Assembly (NCBI RefSeq): GCF_038419845.1
Contig: NZ_JBCAQT010000003.1
Coordinates: 124,001 to 188,000 of the forward strand
Length of the DNA stretch: 64,000 nucleotides
Direction: 5' to 3'
Source: Marinimicrobium sp038419845
Lineage (GTDB): Bacteria > Pseudomonadota > Gammaproteobacteria > Pseudomonadales > Cellvibrionaceae
The notes under the pieces were generated by a model. It was not told where the DNA came from and ran no database searches. It worked only from the letters and a program-made list of their open reading frames with translations. A program made the position numbers and the translations under genes. Positions 51,093 to 59,656 of this stretch are shown here, in pieces (the stretch's first letter is position 1; every line of letters begins with the position of its first letter).

Positions 51093-51416
51093 TCAGAAAC
51101 AATTATTGGGGCGGGGCAGGCCGGCGATCTTGCAGGCCACTTTGGCCGGGCTGGGGGGGAACAGGCGCATCAGATAAATGCTGCGCCCTTTGTCTTCGCC
51201 CAGCTTCTGCGCGACCCGTTTGACCAGTGGGCGCATGGAGGGGGCCAGCTCGAACTCCCGGTAGAACTCCCGGAGTAACTCGATGATTTCCCAGTGTTCC
51301 GGGCCCAGGTCAATCTCCGCTTCGGCTGCGAGTGCCTCCGCTACGGACGGGCTCCAGTCTTCCAGGCGGGTCAGGTAGCCTTCCTTGTCGGTCGCCACCT
51401 CGCGGCCCTCTGACAT
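51093..51416 (-). CDS. tusE: sulfurtransferase TusE (DsrC family)
   Basis: TusE accepts persulfide sulfur from TusBCD and hands it to MnmA for 2-thiouridine formation at wobble U34 of tRNA. The 107-residue protein has the DsrC fold motifs (DKEGYL, WSPSVAEALA, HWEIIELLREFY, LPRPNNCF) and the essential penultimate Cys106. The single terminal Cys is as in TusE; true sulfite-reductase DsrC has a second Cys about ten residues earlier, absent here. The ATG at 51416 is preferred over an in-frame GTG at 51425. It is the last gene of tusDCBE. Confidence 0.94.
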   Translation of the reverse strand: MSEGREVATDKEGYLTRLEDWSPSVAEALAAEAEIDLGPEHWEIIELLREFYREFELAPSMRPLVKRVAQKLGEDKGRSIYLMRLFPPSPAKVACKIAGLPRPNNCF

Positions 51417-51428
51417 CAAACCCACGCT

Positions 51429-51740
51429 CTAGTACCAGCTCTGGATGGTCTGGTGCTCCAGAGACAGCTTCACAAACCCCTGGTAATCGGTAAGGGTAAC
51501 GGTATCGAGGAGCTGTCCGGTCAGGCCCCGGGCCACCACATCATCTTCAAGCGCAAATATGGCGATACCGCGCTGCAGCAGTCCGTTCAGGTCGGCACAG
51601 GTCGGCGCCCTGGCGGCCAGCGCTCCGTAGACACCGTCTTCCAGCAGTAGCACGCAGTCGCCATCGAGACACACACGGGCACAGCTCGCCAGCGTCTGGT
51701 GCTCGAAGGGAGATTTGTTGACAGTGTGCAGAGTGCTCAT
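51429..51740 (-). CDS. tusB: sulfur relay protein TusB (DsrH)
   Basis: TusB is the smallest subunit of the TusBCD hexamer that relays sulfur from TusA to TusE. The 103-residue protein has the DsrH features STLHTVNKSPFEHQTLASC and CVLLLEDGVYGAL. The catalytic Cys of the complex resides in TusD. Spacing is 4 bases from tusC and 12 from tusE. Confidence 0.93.
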   Translation of the reverse strand: MSTLHTVNKSPFEHQTLASCARVCLDGDCVLLLEDGVYGALAARAPTCADLNGLLQRGIAIFALEDDVVARGLTGQLLDTVTLTDYQGFVKLSLEHQTIQSWY

Positions 51741-51744
51741 GAGG

Positions 51745-52107
51745 CTAGAAGCTCAACAATTGTTCGTGCCCGGATAAAAGCACGCCCACTTCGTGGGAGT
51801 TGACCGCTTGCAGTCCCTCCAGGGTTAACGAGTCGAAAGGCACGCCACGTTCGCGTAAGGACTCAGAGTGTACATAAATTCGTTCTACTTCGTATAGGGG
51901 CAGAGCCGACAGATTGGCGCTTAAATTCTTCTGGGGCAGACTCGCCGGGGCCTGGTCCGGTAACAGCTGGAAAACCCCATCGTCGATGAACAATACCCCG
52001 ATATCCTGCCCGTAAGCGGCCGACGCCAGTATGGCATCCAACCCTTCGCGGGCGTTGCTCCCACCATAGGGGGAGTGGCGACAGACGAATAGCAGTTGCT
52101 GGCTCAT
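51745..52107 (-). CDS. tusC: sulfur relay protein TusC (DsrF)
   Basis: TusC is the middle subunit of the TusBCD complex. The 120-residue protein matches DsrF: FVCRHSPYGGSNAREGLDAILASAAYGQDIGVLFIDDGVF (by position about 7-46), then LSALPLYEVERIYV. The start lies 1 base after the tusD stop, so translation is coupled. Confidence 0.94.
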   Translation of the reverse strand: MSQQLLFVCRHSPYGGSNAREGLDAILASAAYGQDIGVLFIDDGVFQLLPDQAPASLPQKNLSANLSALPLYEVERIYVHSESLRERGVPFDSLTLEGLQAVNSHEVGVLLSGHEQLLSF

Positions 52108-52108
52108 A

Positions 52109-52501
52109 TCAGGCCCCGAAAGTGACGAGTCGATCCGATTTCACGGCGGCATCCAGCAACTGTCCCAGTCCGCTGATGCTGAACGTCGGCGCCAGGTTCT
52201 GCGCGGCTTTGTCGTAGCGTTCGGCTTCCTCGGCGTTGAGGACGCCGCGCCTCAATGCGGCCGCGATGCACACGACCAGATCCAGGGAATGAGCTCGGGC
52301 CAGACTCTGCCACTCACGGCAGAGGTTCTGCTCGTCCTGGGGCGGGCAGACCAATTCATTGGCTGTGTGTACTCCGTCCTGATAGAAGAACACACGGTAA
52401 ATGTCGTGGCCCTCGGCGAGCAGTGCCTGGGCGAACTTCAGTGCGGTTTGACTGGCACTGGAACTGAAAGGGGCCGCGTGGATGGCCAGGGCGAATTTCA
52501 T
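52109..52501 (-). CDS. tusD: sulfurtransferase TusD (DsrE)
   Basis: TusD carries the active cysteine of the TusBCD complex. In this 130-residue protein Cys78 (DLVVCIAAALRRGVL) falls at the same number as in E. coli TusD. FALAIHAAPFSSSASQTALKF and VFFYQDGVHTAN are the family core. It is the first gene of tusDCBE, downstream of the yccA terminator. Confidence 0.95.
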   Translation of the reverse strand: MKFALAIHAAPFSSSASQTALKFAQALLAEGHDIYRVFFYQDGVHTANELVCPPQDEQNLCREWQSLARAHSLDLVVCIAAALRRGVLNAEEAERYDKAAQNLAPTFSISGLGQLLDAAVKSDRLVTFGA

Positions 52502-52552
52502 GTCAATAATACCGGCTTGCGATCGCTTGTGGCGTTTGGAAACGTTCTGCTA

Positions 52553-52578
52553 CAAAAAAGCCCCGCAGGGCGGGGCTT
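52553..52578 (-). terminator. intrinsic terminator of the yccA-like gene
   Basis: An 8-bp GC stem (AGCCCCGC at 52559-52566 with GCGGGGCT at 52570-52577) is followed on the minus strand by a run of T (52559-52554). It lies about 37 bases past the stop. Confidence 0.9.
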
Positions 52579-52614
52579 CCAGTAGACCACCAGGGCCTGA
52601 CTTTCAGGCGCCTG

Positions 52615-53298
52615 TTACTCGTTACCTGCGCCCAGCAGATGCAGCAGGCTGGTGAACAGGTTGATGATGGACAGGTACAGCGATGTGGTGGCCATGATGT
52701 AGTTGGTCTCGCCACCATGAATGATGGCACTGGTCTGGTAGAGGATCAGTGCTGACATCAGCAGCACAATACCGGCCGAGAAGGCCAGGTGCAGAGCCGA
52801 GACATCAAAGCCGAACATGGACGCACCCATCAGGACCAGCATACAGACGATCATGACAATCAGGCCGGTCATCACGAAGCCGCGCAGGAAGCTGAAGTCC
52901 TTGCGGGTTGTGAGGGTGTAACCCGACAGAGCGAAAAAGATGACCGCCGTGCCGCCCAGTGCTTGCATGACAATGGAGGTGCCTCCGGACATGGACATAT
53001 AATAGTTGACGATGGGCCCCAGGCTGGCACCGATCAGACCGGTAAAGGCAAACACCACCAGAAGACCTTTGGAAGAGTTGGCGGTCTTGGGCAGGACAAA
53101 CCACACCAGACCAATGGCGACAAGGCTCATGATCAGGCCCATGCCGTGAGACATGTTCGCCGCCATGGCAATGCCCGCAGTGACGGCGCTGAACGCCAGT
53201 GTCAAAGCCAGCAGCATGTAGGTGTTGCGCAGGACTTTGTTAACCTCAACACTGTTGCCGACTTCGGCACGAGCATTTCGGGTATAGAGCTGTTGCAT
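52615..53298 (-). CDS. yccA: Bax inhibitor-1 / YccA family inner-membrane protein
   Basis: The 227-residue protein has seven hydrophobic helices of the TMBIM/BI-1 fold: TYMLLALTLAFSAVTAGIAM near the start and the conserved SLYLSIINLFTSLLHLLG at the C-terminus. In E. coli YccA interacts with and modulates the FtsH protease. The order tusE ... yccA, tRNA-Ser(UGA) is kept as in E. coli and Pseudomonas. A perfect TATAAT on the minus strand (53378-53373) about 75 bases upstream is a likely -10 box. Confidence 0.93.
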   Translation of the reverse strand: MQQLYTRNARAEVGNSVEVNKVLRNTYMLLALTLAFSAVTAGIAMAANMSHGMGLIMSLVAIGLVWFVLPKTANSSKGLLVVFAFTGLIGASLGPIVNYYMSMSGGTSIVMQALGGTAVIFFALSGYTLTTRKDFSFLRGFVMTGLIVMIVCMLVLMGASMFGFDVSALHLAFSAGIVLLMSALILYQTSAIIHGGETNYIMATTSLYLSIINLFTSLLHLLGAGNE

Positions 53299-53372
53299 TG
53301 CATTTCTCCATTAATGGCCGTAATTAGCTTACTGCCGATCATACAAACCTTGGGCTGACTTGCCAAGCACTC

Positions 53373-53378
53373 ATTATA
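53373..53378 (-). promoter_or_regulatory. -10 box upstream of yccA
   Basis: A perfect TATAAT is read on the minus strand, placing transcription start near 53366 and a leader of about 68 bases. No good -35 lies 16-18 bases upstream, so activator help may be needed. Confidence 0.5.
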
Positions 53379-53473
53379 GACTGCCGGTGGGGCGTTAGGT
53401 TCATTAACATTTCTCGACAAAAGTCGCTTCCTGCGGGCTCAGGCACTTGCCCTTTTGTCAGGGTTCCGCGCAT

Positions 53474-53503
53474 AAAAAAAGCCACCCCGATTGGGGTGGC
53501 CTT
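53474..53503 (-). terminator. intrinsic terminator of tRNA-Ser
   Basis: GCCACCCC (53481-53488) pairs with GGGGTGGC (53493-53500); on the minus strand the stem is followed by TTTTTTT. It starts about 11 bases after the tRNA 3' end. Confidence 0.9.
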
Positions 53504-53510
53504 CTTAATA

Positions 53511-53601
53511 TGGCGGAAGGGCAGGGATTCGAACCCTGGGTAGGCTATTAACCTACGGCGGTTTTCAAGACCGCTGCATTCAACCGCTCTGCCACCCTTC
53601 C
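53511..53601 (-). tRNA. serT: tRNA-Ser (anticodon UGA)
   Basis: The 91-base gene includes an encoded CCA. The acceptor stem GGAAGGG/CCCTTCC is perfect. The anticodon stem GCGGT..., with loop CTTGAAA, gives anticodon TGA. The long variable arm GTAGGTTAATAGCCTAC is a class II arm as expected for serine, and the T loop GGTTCGAATCC is standard. It reads UCA and other UCN codons. It sits between rne and yccA, the position of serT next to yccA in E. coli. Confidence 0.97.
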
Positions 53602-53613
53602 GAAGAGGGGCAA

Positions 53614-53641
53614 ATTATACAGGGCTTTTCTTTGGGAACAA
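53614..53641 (-). promoter_or_regulatory. promoter of tRNA-Ser
   Basis: On the minus strand TTGTTC (53641-53636), a 16-base spacer and a perfect TATAAT (53619-53614) lie just before the tRNA. The GC-rich discriminator after the -10 (GCCCC) is of the type linked with stringent control. Confidence 0.75.
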
Positions 53642-53652
53642 GGGGTTAGGCC

Positions 53653-53707
53653 AAAAAAACTGACCGGGTACGACCGTTTTTCAGCGGTCGTACCCGGTTG
53701 TTTTTTT
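53653..53707. terminator. bidirectional terminator after rne
   Basis: A 14-bp stem (53663-53676 with 53685-53698, ACCGGGTACGACCG and its complement) is flanked by T-runs for both strands. On the minus strand it starts 8 bases past the rne TAA. This separates rne from the tRNA-Ser gene. Confidence 0.9.
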
Positions 53708-56700
53708 ATTCGCCCTGGCTGGGTTCGCTCGTGGCCGCCGAAGCCGCTCCCGCCGCCTTGGCGCGAGGGTCATTGGCCGGGCGGGTCAGTGGCCGCGGCT
53801 GATGCTGCACAGCCGGTGGCTGACTGGTATCAAGTGCCTGGCCGGGCGCACGCTGCAGCGTCTCGGTGATGATTTCCGCAGAAGCCTTCGCCTTGGGTGC
53901 CAGGCGTGGATCATTGGAGGCACGCTTGGGTGAGCCCTGGTTGTCGAGTGTTGCCGGCTGAGCTTTTTCCGCAGCAGGGGCTGTCTCCCGGCTCTGGATC
54001 GGCTCGCTGACCGGTGACTCTGAAGCTGTCTCTGATGGCTGCTCCGCTTCAGCGTCCGCTGTTGTCTCCTCAGCAGTGTTCACCGCCTCGGGCTCTTCTG
54101 TCGTTTTTTCTTCAGCGGGTTGCGCCGGGCTGTCAACCGGAGCCGAAGTGACCGAACCCTCTGTCTCTTCTTGATGACTGGCCGGCGTTTTATCGGCGGT
54201 CGGTGCTTCGGTCGTTTTGCCTGAAGTGGCATCGGCGGTCGGCAACGATTCCTTTTCCTGCTGCTCCAGATCCAGCTTGGCCTGTGCGGGTTTTTCCGCT
54301 GCAGGGCGTTTCGGTTCTGGTGTCGCCGTGTCAGCCGATGCCGGCTCCTCAGAATCTTGAGCCGGCTTCGTCGGTTTGCTCTCGGCTGGCTGTGACCGCG
54401 GGGGCTCGCCCACCTGGCGTTGACTGACCTGGTGAGTGCGAGGGCGCTCGCTGTCTGAGCGTGCGGCCGTGTTGGTTTCTTTGGCTTCGCCTTTACTCTG
54501 GGGCTCTTCCTCGGTTTTTGCCTTGGGTTGCGCCTGCGGTGCGGCATCCGCTTCGCCTGCCGACTCACTGTCTTTTGCCGGTGCCTTCGGCTTTTTGGGC
54601 GCCTGGCCGTCATCCGTCTGACTGTCTTTGTCAGAGCTCACGCTTTTGGGGTCGCTTTTCGGGGGCTGTGACTCAGGAGACTTGGTGTCCTCCTGGCGCG
54701 GGTCCGCCTTGTCGCGAGCCTGAGGTTTACGCTCCGTTTTGGTGTCGGTGCTTTTATCCTCGCTCTGCTTGGCCGGCTGGTTGTCGCCCTGGGCCTGCTC
54801 AGCATGCTCCAGAACGGTATCCGGCAGCTCGCGACGATTGCGCCGACGCGGGCCGGAGCGCGGACGGCGATTCGATGGACGCTTGGGCGGACGATTGTCC
54901 GGTTGTCCGGATTCCGACGCGCTGTCGTCCTGACCTTTGTTCAGGTCGCTTTCCTTGGCTTCGGCGGCTTTGGTTTCGGGCTTCGGTGCGTCGGACTTTT
55001 TGGGCTCGGGGCGCTTGTTGTCACTGCCCTTGTTCTGGGCGTCGCGCTCGCGCTGATCCTGCTGATCCGGTTTGTTTTCCGCCTTGTTCTCGGGCTTGTT
55101 CTCGGGCTTGTTGTCCTGCCCCTGACGACCGTCCGGCTTGGGGCCGCGACGGTTGCGACCACCGCGGGCCGAGCGGTTGCGGTTGCCCTGGTTACCGGTG
55201 TTGTCACTGCTGTCGCCATCGCGCTTGGCATTGCTGCCATCGCGACGATTGTTGCGGCGATTGCCACCATCACGGCGACTGCGACTCTGGCCACTGTCTT
55301 TGTGACCCTGACGGCTGCGCTGGTGGCCACGTCCGGGCTCTTTGGACGTGTCGCTGTCATCGTCGTCTTCGAACAGATTTTTCAGTCCGGTTACAAACCG
55401 CTCCCACAGTCCCGGTTGTTTGACGGCTACGGGTTTTTCCTGGGCCGGCGCCGGTGCCGGTTGAGAGGGGGCAGCAGGCTGAACAGCGGGCTGAGGGGGT
55501 GGTGGCGCCTTGGCCTGGGCTTCGGCCTCCTCTTCGGCGTGTTCATCCACCGAGGCGACAATCTTGTAGCTTGTCTCCAGTGTGCCCTCGTCGTCATCGC
55601 GCAAGCGCTGGACTTCAAAATGCGGCGTCATCATTTCGGCATTGGGAACCACCACCACACGGGTGGTGTTGCGCCGTTCAATGTCGGAAATGGTTTTGCG
55701 TTTTTCGTTGAGCAGATAAGTCGCGACCGATAGGGGGGCAATCGCCCGAATCTCGGCGCTGCGCTCTTTCTGGGCCTCTTCCTCCACCAGGCGGAGGATG
55801 GACAGCGCCAGCGAGCGGGTGCCGCGGATGGTGCCCTGGCCATTACAACGCGGGCATACCTTGGAGTGCACTTCTCCCAGAGAGGGGCGCAGGCGCTGGC
55901 GGGACATTTCCAGCAGGCCAAAACGGGAGATCCGGCCCACCTGTACCCGGGCCCGATCCATCGTGAGGGCGTCGCGCATGCGGGTTTCCACCTCGCGCTG
56001 GTTGCGCGCGGGCTGCATGTCGATAAAGTCGATGACGATCAGGCCGCCCATGTCGCGCAGGCGCAACTGGCGGGCAATCTCGTCGGCCGCTTCCACGTTG
56101 GTCTGCAGCGCGGTTTCTTCAATGTCGCTGCCCTTGGTGGCGCGCGAGGAGTTGATGTCGATGGAGACCAGGGCCTCGGTCACATCAATCACAATCGAGC
56201 CGCCGGAGGGGAGTTTGACCTCCCGCTGAAAGGCGGTCTCGATCTGGCTCTCAATCTGGTAGCGATTGAACAGGGGGATGTCGTCGGTGTACAGCTTGAC
56301 CCGGCTGCCAAAGTTGGGCATCACCTGCTGGATGAAACCCTTGGCCAGATCATAGGCTTCCTGGTTGTCGACGATGACTTCGCCGATATCCTGGCGCAGG
56401 TAGTCGCGAATGGCCCGAATGATGACGTTGCTTTCCTGGAACAGGAAGTTGGGCGCGGGGGCGCTTTTGGCGGCCTTGTCGATCGACTCCCACAGCTGCA
56501 GCAGGTAGTTCAGGTCCCACTGGAGCTCTTCGCCGGTGCGACCCACGCCGGCGGTGCGGATGATGATGCCCATGCCGGAGGGGATTTCGACGCTGCCCAG
56601 CGCTTCTTTGAGCTGAGAGCGGTCGTCGCCTTCGATACGCCGGGAGATGCCGCCGGCGCGCGGGTTGTTGGGCATGAGGACCAGGTAACGGCCGGCGAGG

Positions 56701-57065
56701 CTGACAAAGGTAGTCAGGGCAGCGCCCTTGTTGCCGCGCTCCTCTTTGTCCACCTGCACGATGACTTCGGTGCCTTCTTTGACCACTTCCTTGATTTTGA
56801 CGCGGCCGTCCCCGTCGTTGGGAGATTTGGTGAAGTACTCGCGGGAGATTTCTTTGAGGGGCAGAAAGCCGTGGCGATCGGCGCCGTAGTCAACAAAGGC
56901 GGCCTCCAGGCTGGGTTCAACCCGGGTGATCTTGCCCTTGTAGATGTTGGCTTTCTTCTGCTCTCGATTGCGGTTTTCGATGTCCAGATCGTACAGCCAC
57001 TGGCCATCGACCAGGGCGACGCGCAACTCTTCGGGCTGAGTTGCATTGATGAGCATTCTTTTCAT
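53706..57065 (-). CDS. rne: ribonuclease E
   Basis: RNase E initiates mRNA decay and processes rRNA and tRNA; its C-terminal half scaffolds the degradosome. In this 1,119-residue protein the catalytic half (1-530) matches E. coli even in numbering: S1 domain (about 36-120), Asp303 (SIDIN) and Asp346 (VIDFID) for Mg, and the Zn-link Cys404/Cys407 in CPRCNGQG. The rest is disordered: an Arg/Asn/Gly-rich RNA-binding stretch (about 590-720), then long Glu/Lys/Ala/Pro/Ser-rich segments. A short conserved-looking end carries PRPLTRPANDPRAK. The gene is divergent from rluC with an 832-base space. Confidence 0.96.
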   Translation of the reverse strand: MKRMLINATQPEELRVALVDGQWLYDLDIENRNREQKKANIYKGKITRVEPSLEAAFVDYGADRHGFLPLKEISREYFTKSPNDGDGRVKIKEVVKEGTEVIVQVDKEERGNKGAALTTFVSLAGRYLVLMPNNPRAGGISRRIEGDDRSQLKEALGSVEIPSGMGIIIRTAGVGRTGEELQWDLNYLLQLWESIDKAAKSAPAPNFLFQESNVIIRAIRDYLRQDIGEVIVDNQEAYDLAKGFIQQVMPNFGSRVKLYTDDIPLFNRYQIESQIETAFQREVKLPSGGSIVIDVTEALVSIDINSSRATKGSDIEETALQTNVEAADEIARQLRLRDMGGLIVIDFIDMQPARNQREVETRMRDALTMDRARVQVGRISRFGLLEMSRQRLRPSLGEVHSKVCPRCNGQGTIRGTRSLALSILRLVEEEAQKERSAEIRAIAPLSVATYLLNEKRKTISDIERRNTTRVVVVPNAEMMTPHFEVQRLRDDDEGTLETSYKIVASVDEHAEEEAEAQAKAPPPPQPAVQPAAPSQPAPAPAQEKPVAVKQPGLWERFVTGLKNLFEDDDDSDTSKEPGRGHQRSRQGHKDSGQSRSRRDGGNRRNNRRDGSNAKRDGDSSDNTGNQGNRNRSARGGRNRRGPKPDGRQGQDNKPENKPENKAENKPDQQDQRERDAQNKGSDNKRPEPKKSDAPKPETKAAEAKESDLNKGQDDSASESGQPDNRPPKRPSNRRPRSGPRRRNRRELPDTVLEHAEQAQGDNQPAKQSEDKSTDTKTERKPQARDKADPRQEDTKSPESQPPKSDPKSVSSDKDSQTDDGQAPKKPKAPAKDSESAGEADAAPQAQPKAKTEEEPQSKGEAKETNTAARSDSERPRTHQVSQRQVGEPPRSQPAESKPTKPAQDSEEPASADTATPEPKRPAAEKPAQAKLDLEQQEKESLPTADATSGKTTEAPTADKTPASHQEETEGSVTSAPVDSPAQPAEEKTTEEPEAVNTAEETTADAEAEQPSETASESPVSEPIQSRETAPAAEKAQPATLDNQGSPKRASNDPRLAPKAKASAEIITETLQRAPGQALDTSQPPAVQHQPRPLTRPANDPRAKAAGAASAATSEPSQGE

Positions 57066-57897
57066 GCGTTACCTAATATTGTTAGTCCGGGCGCCAGGCA
57101 AACGGAATAACCAGGGTTAACGCTGTGGTGTTTATACAACCATGTGAACGGGTGCGCCAGAGTTCAGCTCGCACCGGCGGTTGGGGGCAGAGGCTGGCAC
57201 CGGGCAACGACCCACCGTTGGCTCATGGCCGGTGGGACGCGGGGGCTCGGTGGTGCCTTGATTGTCATGCAATCCTGCTCCATGAAACTCTTATCTCGGT
57301 TCGGGGCTTGCGTTGTCCAGTCTGGCGGTGGCCAGGTTCAACGGAAGTCTCCGGTTTGTCTCAGGCATGGTCGTCACCTTGGTGTGTCAGCACGGCCGCG
57401 ATCCCAATCGAGAGGTGTGGCCTGATGTTCGGCCTCATCCAGACCTCTGCGACCTGGGCTTTGTACCCGTCGGGGAGCGCGTCGTCACTGTGACGGCAAT
57501 GCGCGGAAATCAGAGCTCTAAAAACACTTACAGTATCAACAATGGCTATCACGCTGTTGGCGCGATGGTCATGGGGTGCTCACGCAGGCCCTGGGGCTCT
57601 TGTGCGGTAACACCAGTTTGTCAGTTCTCTGGCCGCCACCTCCGGGAGGGAATACGTCTCTCCGGTTGGGCGCGGCCGGTTGCTGTCAGCGGTATTTCCT
57701 AGCGACAGGCCTCTACGCTCGGCATCCATAACGGCTACCTGTAATTACCTGTCCGGAAACCTGCCTGTCCCAGCAGGGCTGAATATAACAGTAATTGCAA
57801 TAGGCTTCAATCAGGGGGTGCTGGCAGGCCGGTGGGCCCGCCGCTGGTGTCGCTTGGTCATCGCCGGGCCGGGGCGTTTGCGCTATCATGGCGGGCT
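57066..57897. other. long rne/rluC divergent intergenic region
   Basis: These 832 bases separate two divergent genes. I find no recognisable gene, tRNA or repeat. GGTGCG and CGCACC (near 57151-57174) make a small stem about 90 bases before the rne ATG. A long rne leader with structures for RNase E autoregulation is known in E. coli and is the most likely content, together with the rluC promoter; I cannot assign boxes with confidence. Confidence 0.5.
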
Positions 57898-58908
57898 ATG
57901 ACCAAATCCAATACGCCCCAGCCCGACCGCCGTCCCTCACCGTCGACGCCCACCCAGTCTGCGCCCACCCAGGTGCAGTGGCTGACGATCGATGCCGATC
58001 AGGCCGGACAGCGGGTGGACAACTTTCTGATGGCCCGCCTCAAAGGGGTGCCCAAGTCGCGGGTCTACAATATCCTGCGCAAAGGCGAAGTGCGGGTCAA
58101 TAAAGGACGCGTAAAGCCGGACTATCGCCTCCGCGATGGCGATCTGGTGCGCGTCCCGCCGGTGCGCACGACCGCCAAAGCCGCGCCTCCCAAACCCAGC
58201 GATCAGCTGATGCACCGGCTCAGCGATGCCATTCTGTTTGAAAACGAGGGGCTCCTGGTCATCAACAAGCCGCCGGGTCTGGCCGTGCACGGGGGCAGCG
58301 GTATCAGCCTGGGGTTGATTGAGGTTTTACGCCAGCTGCGCCCGGAGGCCCGTTTTCTGGAGCTGGTGCACCGTCTGGATCGGGATACCTCGGGGTGCAT
58401 CATGGTGGCGAAGAAGCGCAGTATGCTCCGCCATCTGCAGGCGGCTTTGCGGGACAAAAGCCACGGCGGTTTCACCAAGGTCTATCAGGCTCTGGTGCTG
58501 GGCCGCTGGCCGGAGCAGCGCCGAAAAGTCGATGCGCCCCTGATGCGCTTTGATATCAAAGGCGATCGCATCGTCAAGGTGCACCCGGAGGGCAAGCCGA
58601 GCCTCACCTATTTCAGGGTGCTGGAGCGCTACGCGGATGCGACCCTGGTGGAGGCTCGCCTTGTGACGGGCCGGACCCATCAGATTCGGGTGCACGCCCA
58701 GTCGGTGGGGCACCGTCTGGTGGGTGATGAGAAGTACGGTGACGATCGGGCCAATCAGCGTTGGCGGGCCCTGGGGGTCAAGCGGCTGTTTCTGCACGCG
58801 GCGGAGCTGGGGTTTTATCTGCCGGGTGAAACCACCGAGACCCGCGTTTCGGCACCCCTGGCGGATGACCTGGCCCAGGTTTTGGCGACACTGCCCGGCG
58901 ACCGTTGA
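57898..58908 (+). CDS. rluC: 23S rRNA pseudouridine(955/2504/2580) synthase RluC
   Basis: RluC makes three pseudouridines in 23S rRNA. The 336-residue protein has an N-terminal S4 RNA-binding domain (about 37-90, QRVDNFLMARLKGVPKS and VRVNKGRVKPDYRLRDGD) and the RluA-type catalytic domain with Asp161 in HRLDRDTSG. RTHQIRVHAQSVGHRLVGD and KRLFLHAAELGF follow. The ATG at 57898 gives a normal N-terminus. Its place divergent from rne and upstream of a HAD gene is the same as in E. coli and Pseudomonas. Confidence 0.95.
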   Translation: MTKSNTPQPDRRPSPSTPTQSAPTQVQWLTIDADQAGQRVDNFLMARLKGVPKSRVYNILRKGEVRVNKGRVKPDYRLRDGDLVRVPPVRTTAKAAPPKPSDQLMHRLSDAILFENEGLLVINKPPGLAVHGGSGISLGLIEVLRQLRPEARFLELVHRLDRDTSGCIMVAKKRSMLRHLQAALRDKSHGGFTKVYQALVLGRWPEQRRKVDAPLMRFDIKGDRIVKVHPEGKPSLTYFRVLERYADATLVEARLVTGRTHQIRVHAQSVGHRLVGDEKYGDDRANQRWRALGVKRLFLHAAELGFYLPGETTETRVSAPLADDLAQVLATLPGDR

Positions 58909-59014
58909 TATTGGCGGTTATCCGGGACTGATGCGTTGCCCGGCACTCCCGGTAAGCTGGATTCCCCGGTTTTCCGTATGAATACGAATGAACACAGAGA
59001 CGAGGTAACCATCA

Positions 59015-59656
59015 TTGTTGTTGATTTTTGATTGGGACGGCACCCTGAGTGATTCCACGGCGACCATCACCACGGCCATGCAAGCCTCGGCGCGCGATCT
59101 GGGCTGGTCGGTGCCCGAAGCAAAAACGGTGCACAACATCATTGGCCTGGGGCTGCCCGAGGCGCTGTCACAATTGTTTCCCGAAGCCACCGAAGCAGAC
59201 CATGCCCGGGTGCGTGACCGCTATCGGGTCAACTTCCTGGAAGTGGATCAGGCCGAGCCCTCCAGACTGTTCCCCGGCGTGATGGAGACGCTCACGCGTC
59301 TGCAGAACGACGGGCACCATCTGGCGGTCGCGACAGGCAAAAGCCGCCAGGGGCTGGACCGGATCTTCAAGGCCATGGGCCTGCAGGGGTTTTTCCATGC
59401 AACCCGCTGCGCCGACGAGACGGCCTCCAAGCCACACCCGCTCATGCTGCACCAGTTGCTGGACGAGCTGAAAGGCGAGCCGGAAGAGGCGGTGATGATC
59501 GGCGATACTGAGTACGACATGGATATGGGGCGGCGCGCGCAGATGGATCGCATCGCGGTCAGCTACGGGGCCCACGAAATTCATCGGTTGCACGCCTTTG
59601 ATCCGGCGCTGTGTCTGGACAACTTTTCCGAGCTAATGACCTGGGAGCGGTTGTAG
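59015..59656 (+). CDS. HAD-superfamily phosphatase (phosphoglycolate phosphatase-like)
   Basis: The 213-residue HAD-IA hydrolase has motif I FDWDGTLSDS with nucleophile and acid Asp residues near the N-terminus, motif II in AVATGKS, the Lys of KPHP (ASKPHPLML) and motif IV GDTEYDMDMG. It probably removes phosphate from a small metabolite. No ATG exists in frame before the domain (an in-frame TAA lies at 59006), so the start must be one of three consecutive TTG codons at 59015-59023. GAGG lies about 9 bases before the first. The end overlaps the convergent maf gene by 24 bases. Confidence 0.87.
   Translation: MLLIFDWDGTLSDSTATITTAMQASARDLGWSVPEAKTVHNIIGLGLPEALSQLFPEATEADHARVRDRYRVNFLEVDQAEPSRLFPGVMETLTRLQNDGHHLAVATGKSRQGLDRIFKAMGLQGFFHATRCADETASKPHPLMLHQLLDELKGEPEEAVMIGDTEYDMDMGRRAQMDRIAVSYGAHEIHRLHAFDPALCLDNFSELMTWERL

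Noticed and set aside
53706..55400. C-terminal low-complexity part of rne as a frameshifted or separate gene
   Set aside because: One frame stays open through the whole 1,119 codons, and a disordered, charged C-terminal scaffold is normal for RNase E.
55866..57110. Open frame of 414 codons opposite the catalytic half of rne
   Set aside because: Antisense of a strongly conserved coding region; no protein family visible.
57313..57702. Open frame of 129 codons in the rne/rluC gap
   Set aside because: No recognisable family and no clear ribosome site; composition resembles non-coding GC-rich sequence.
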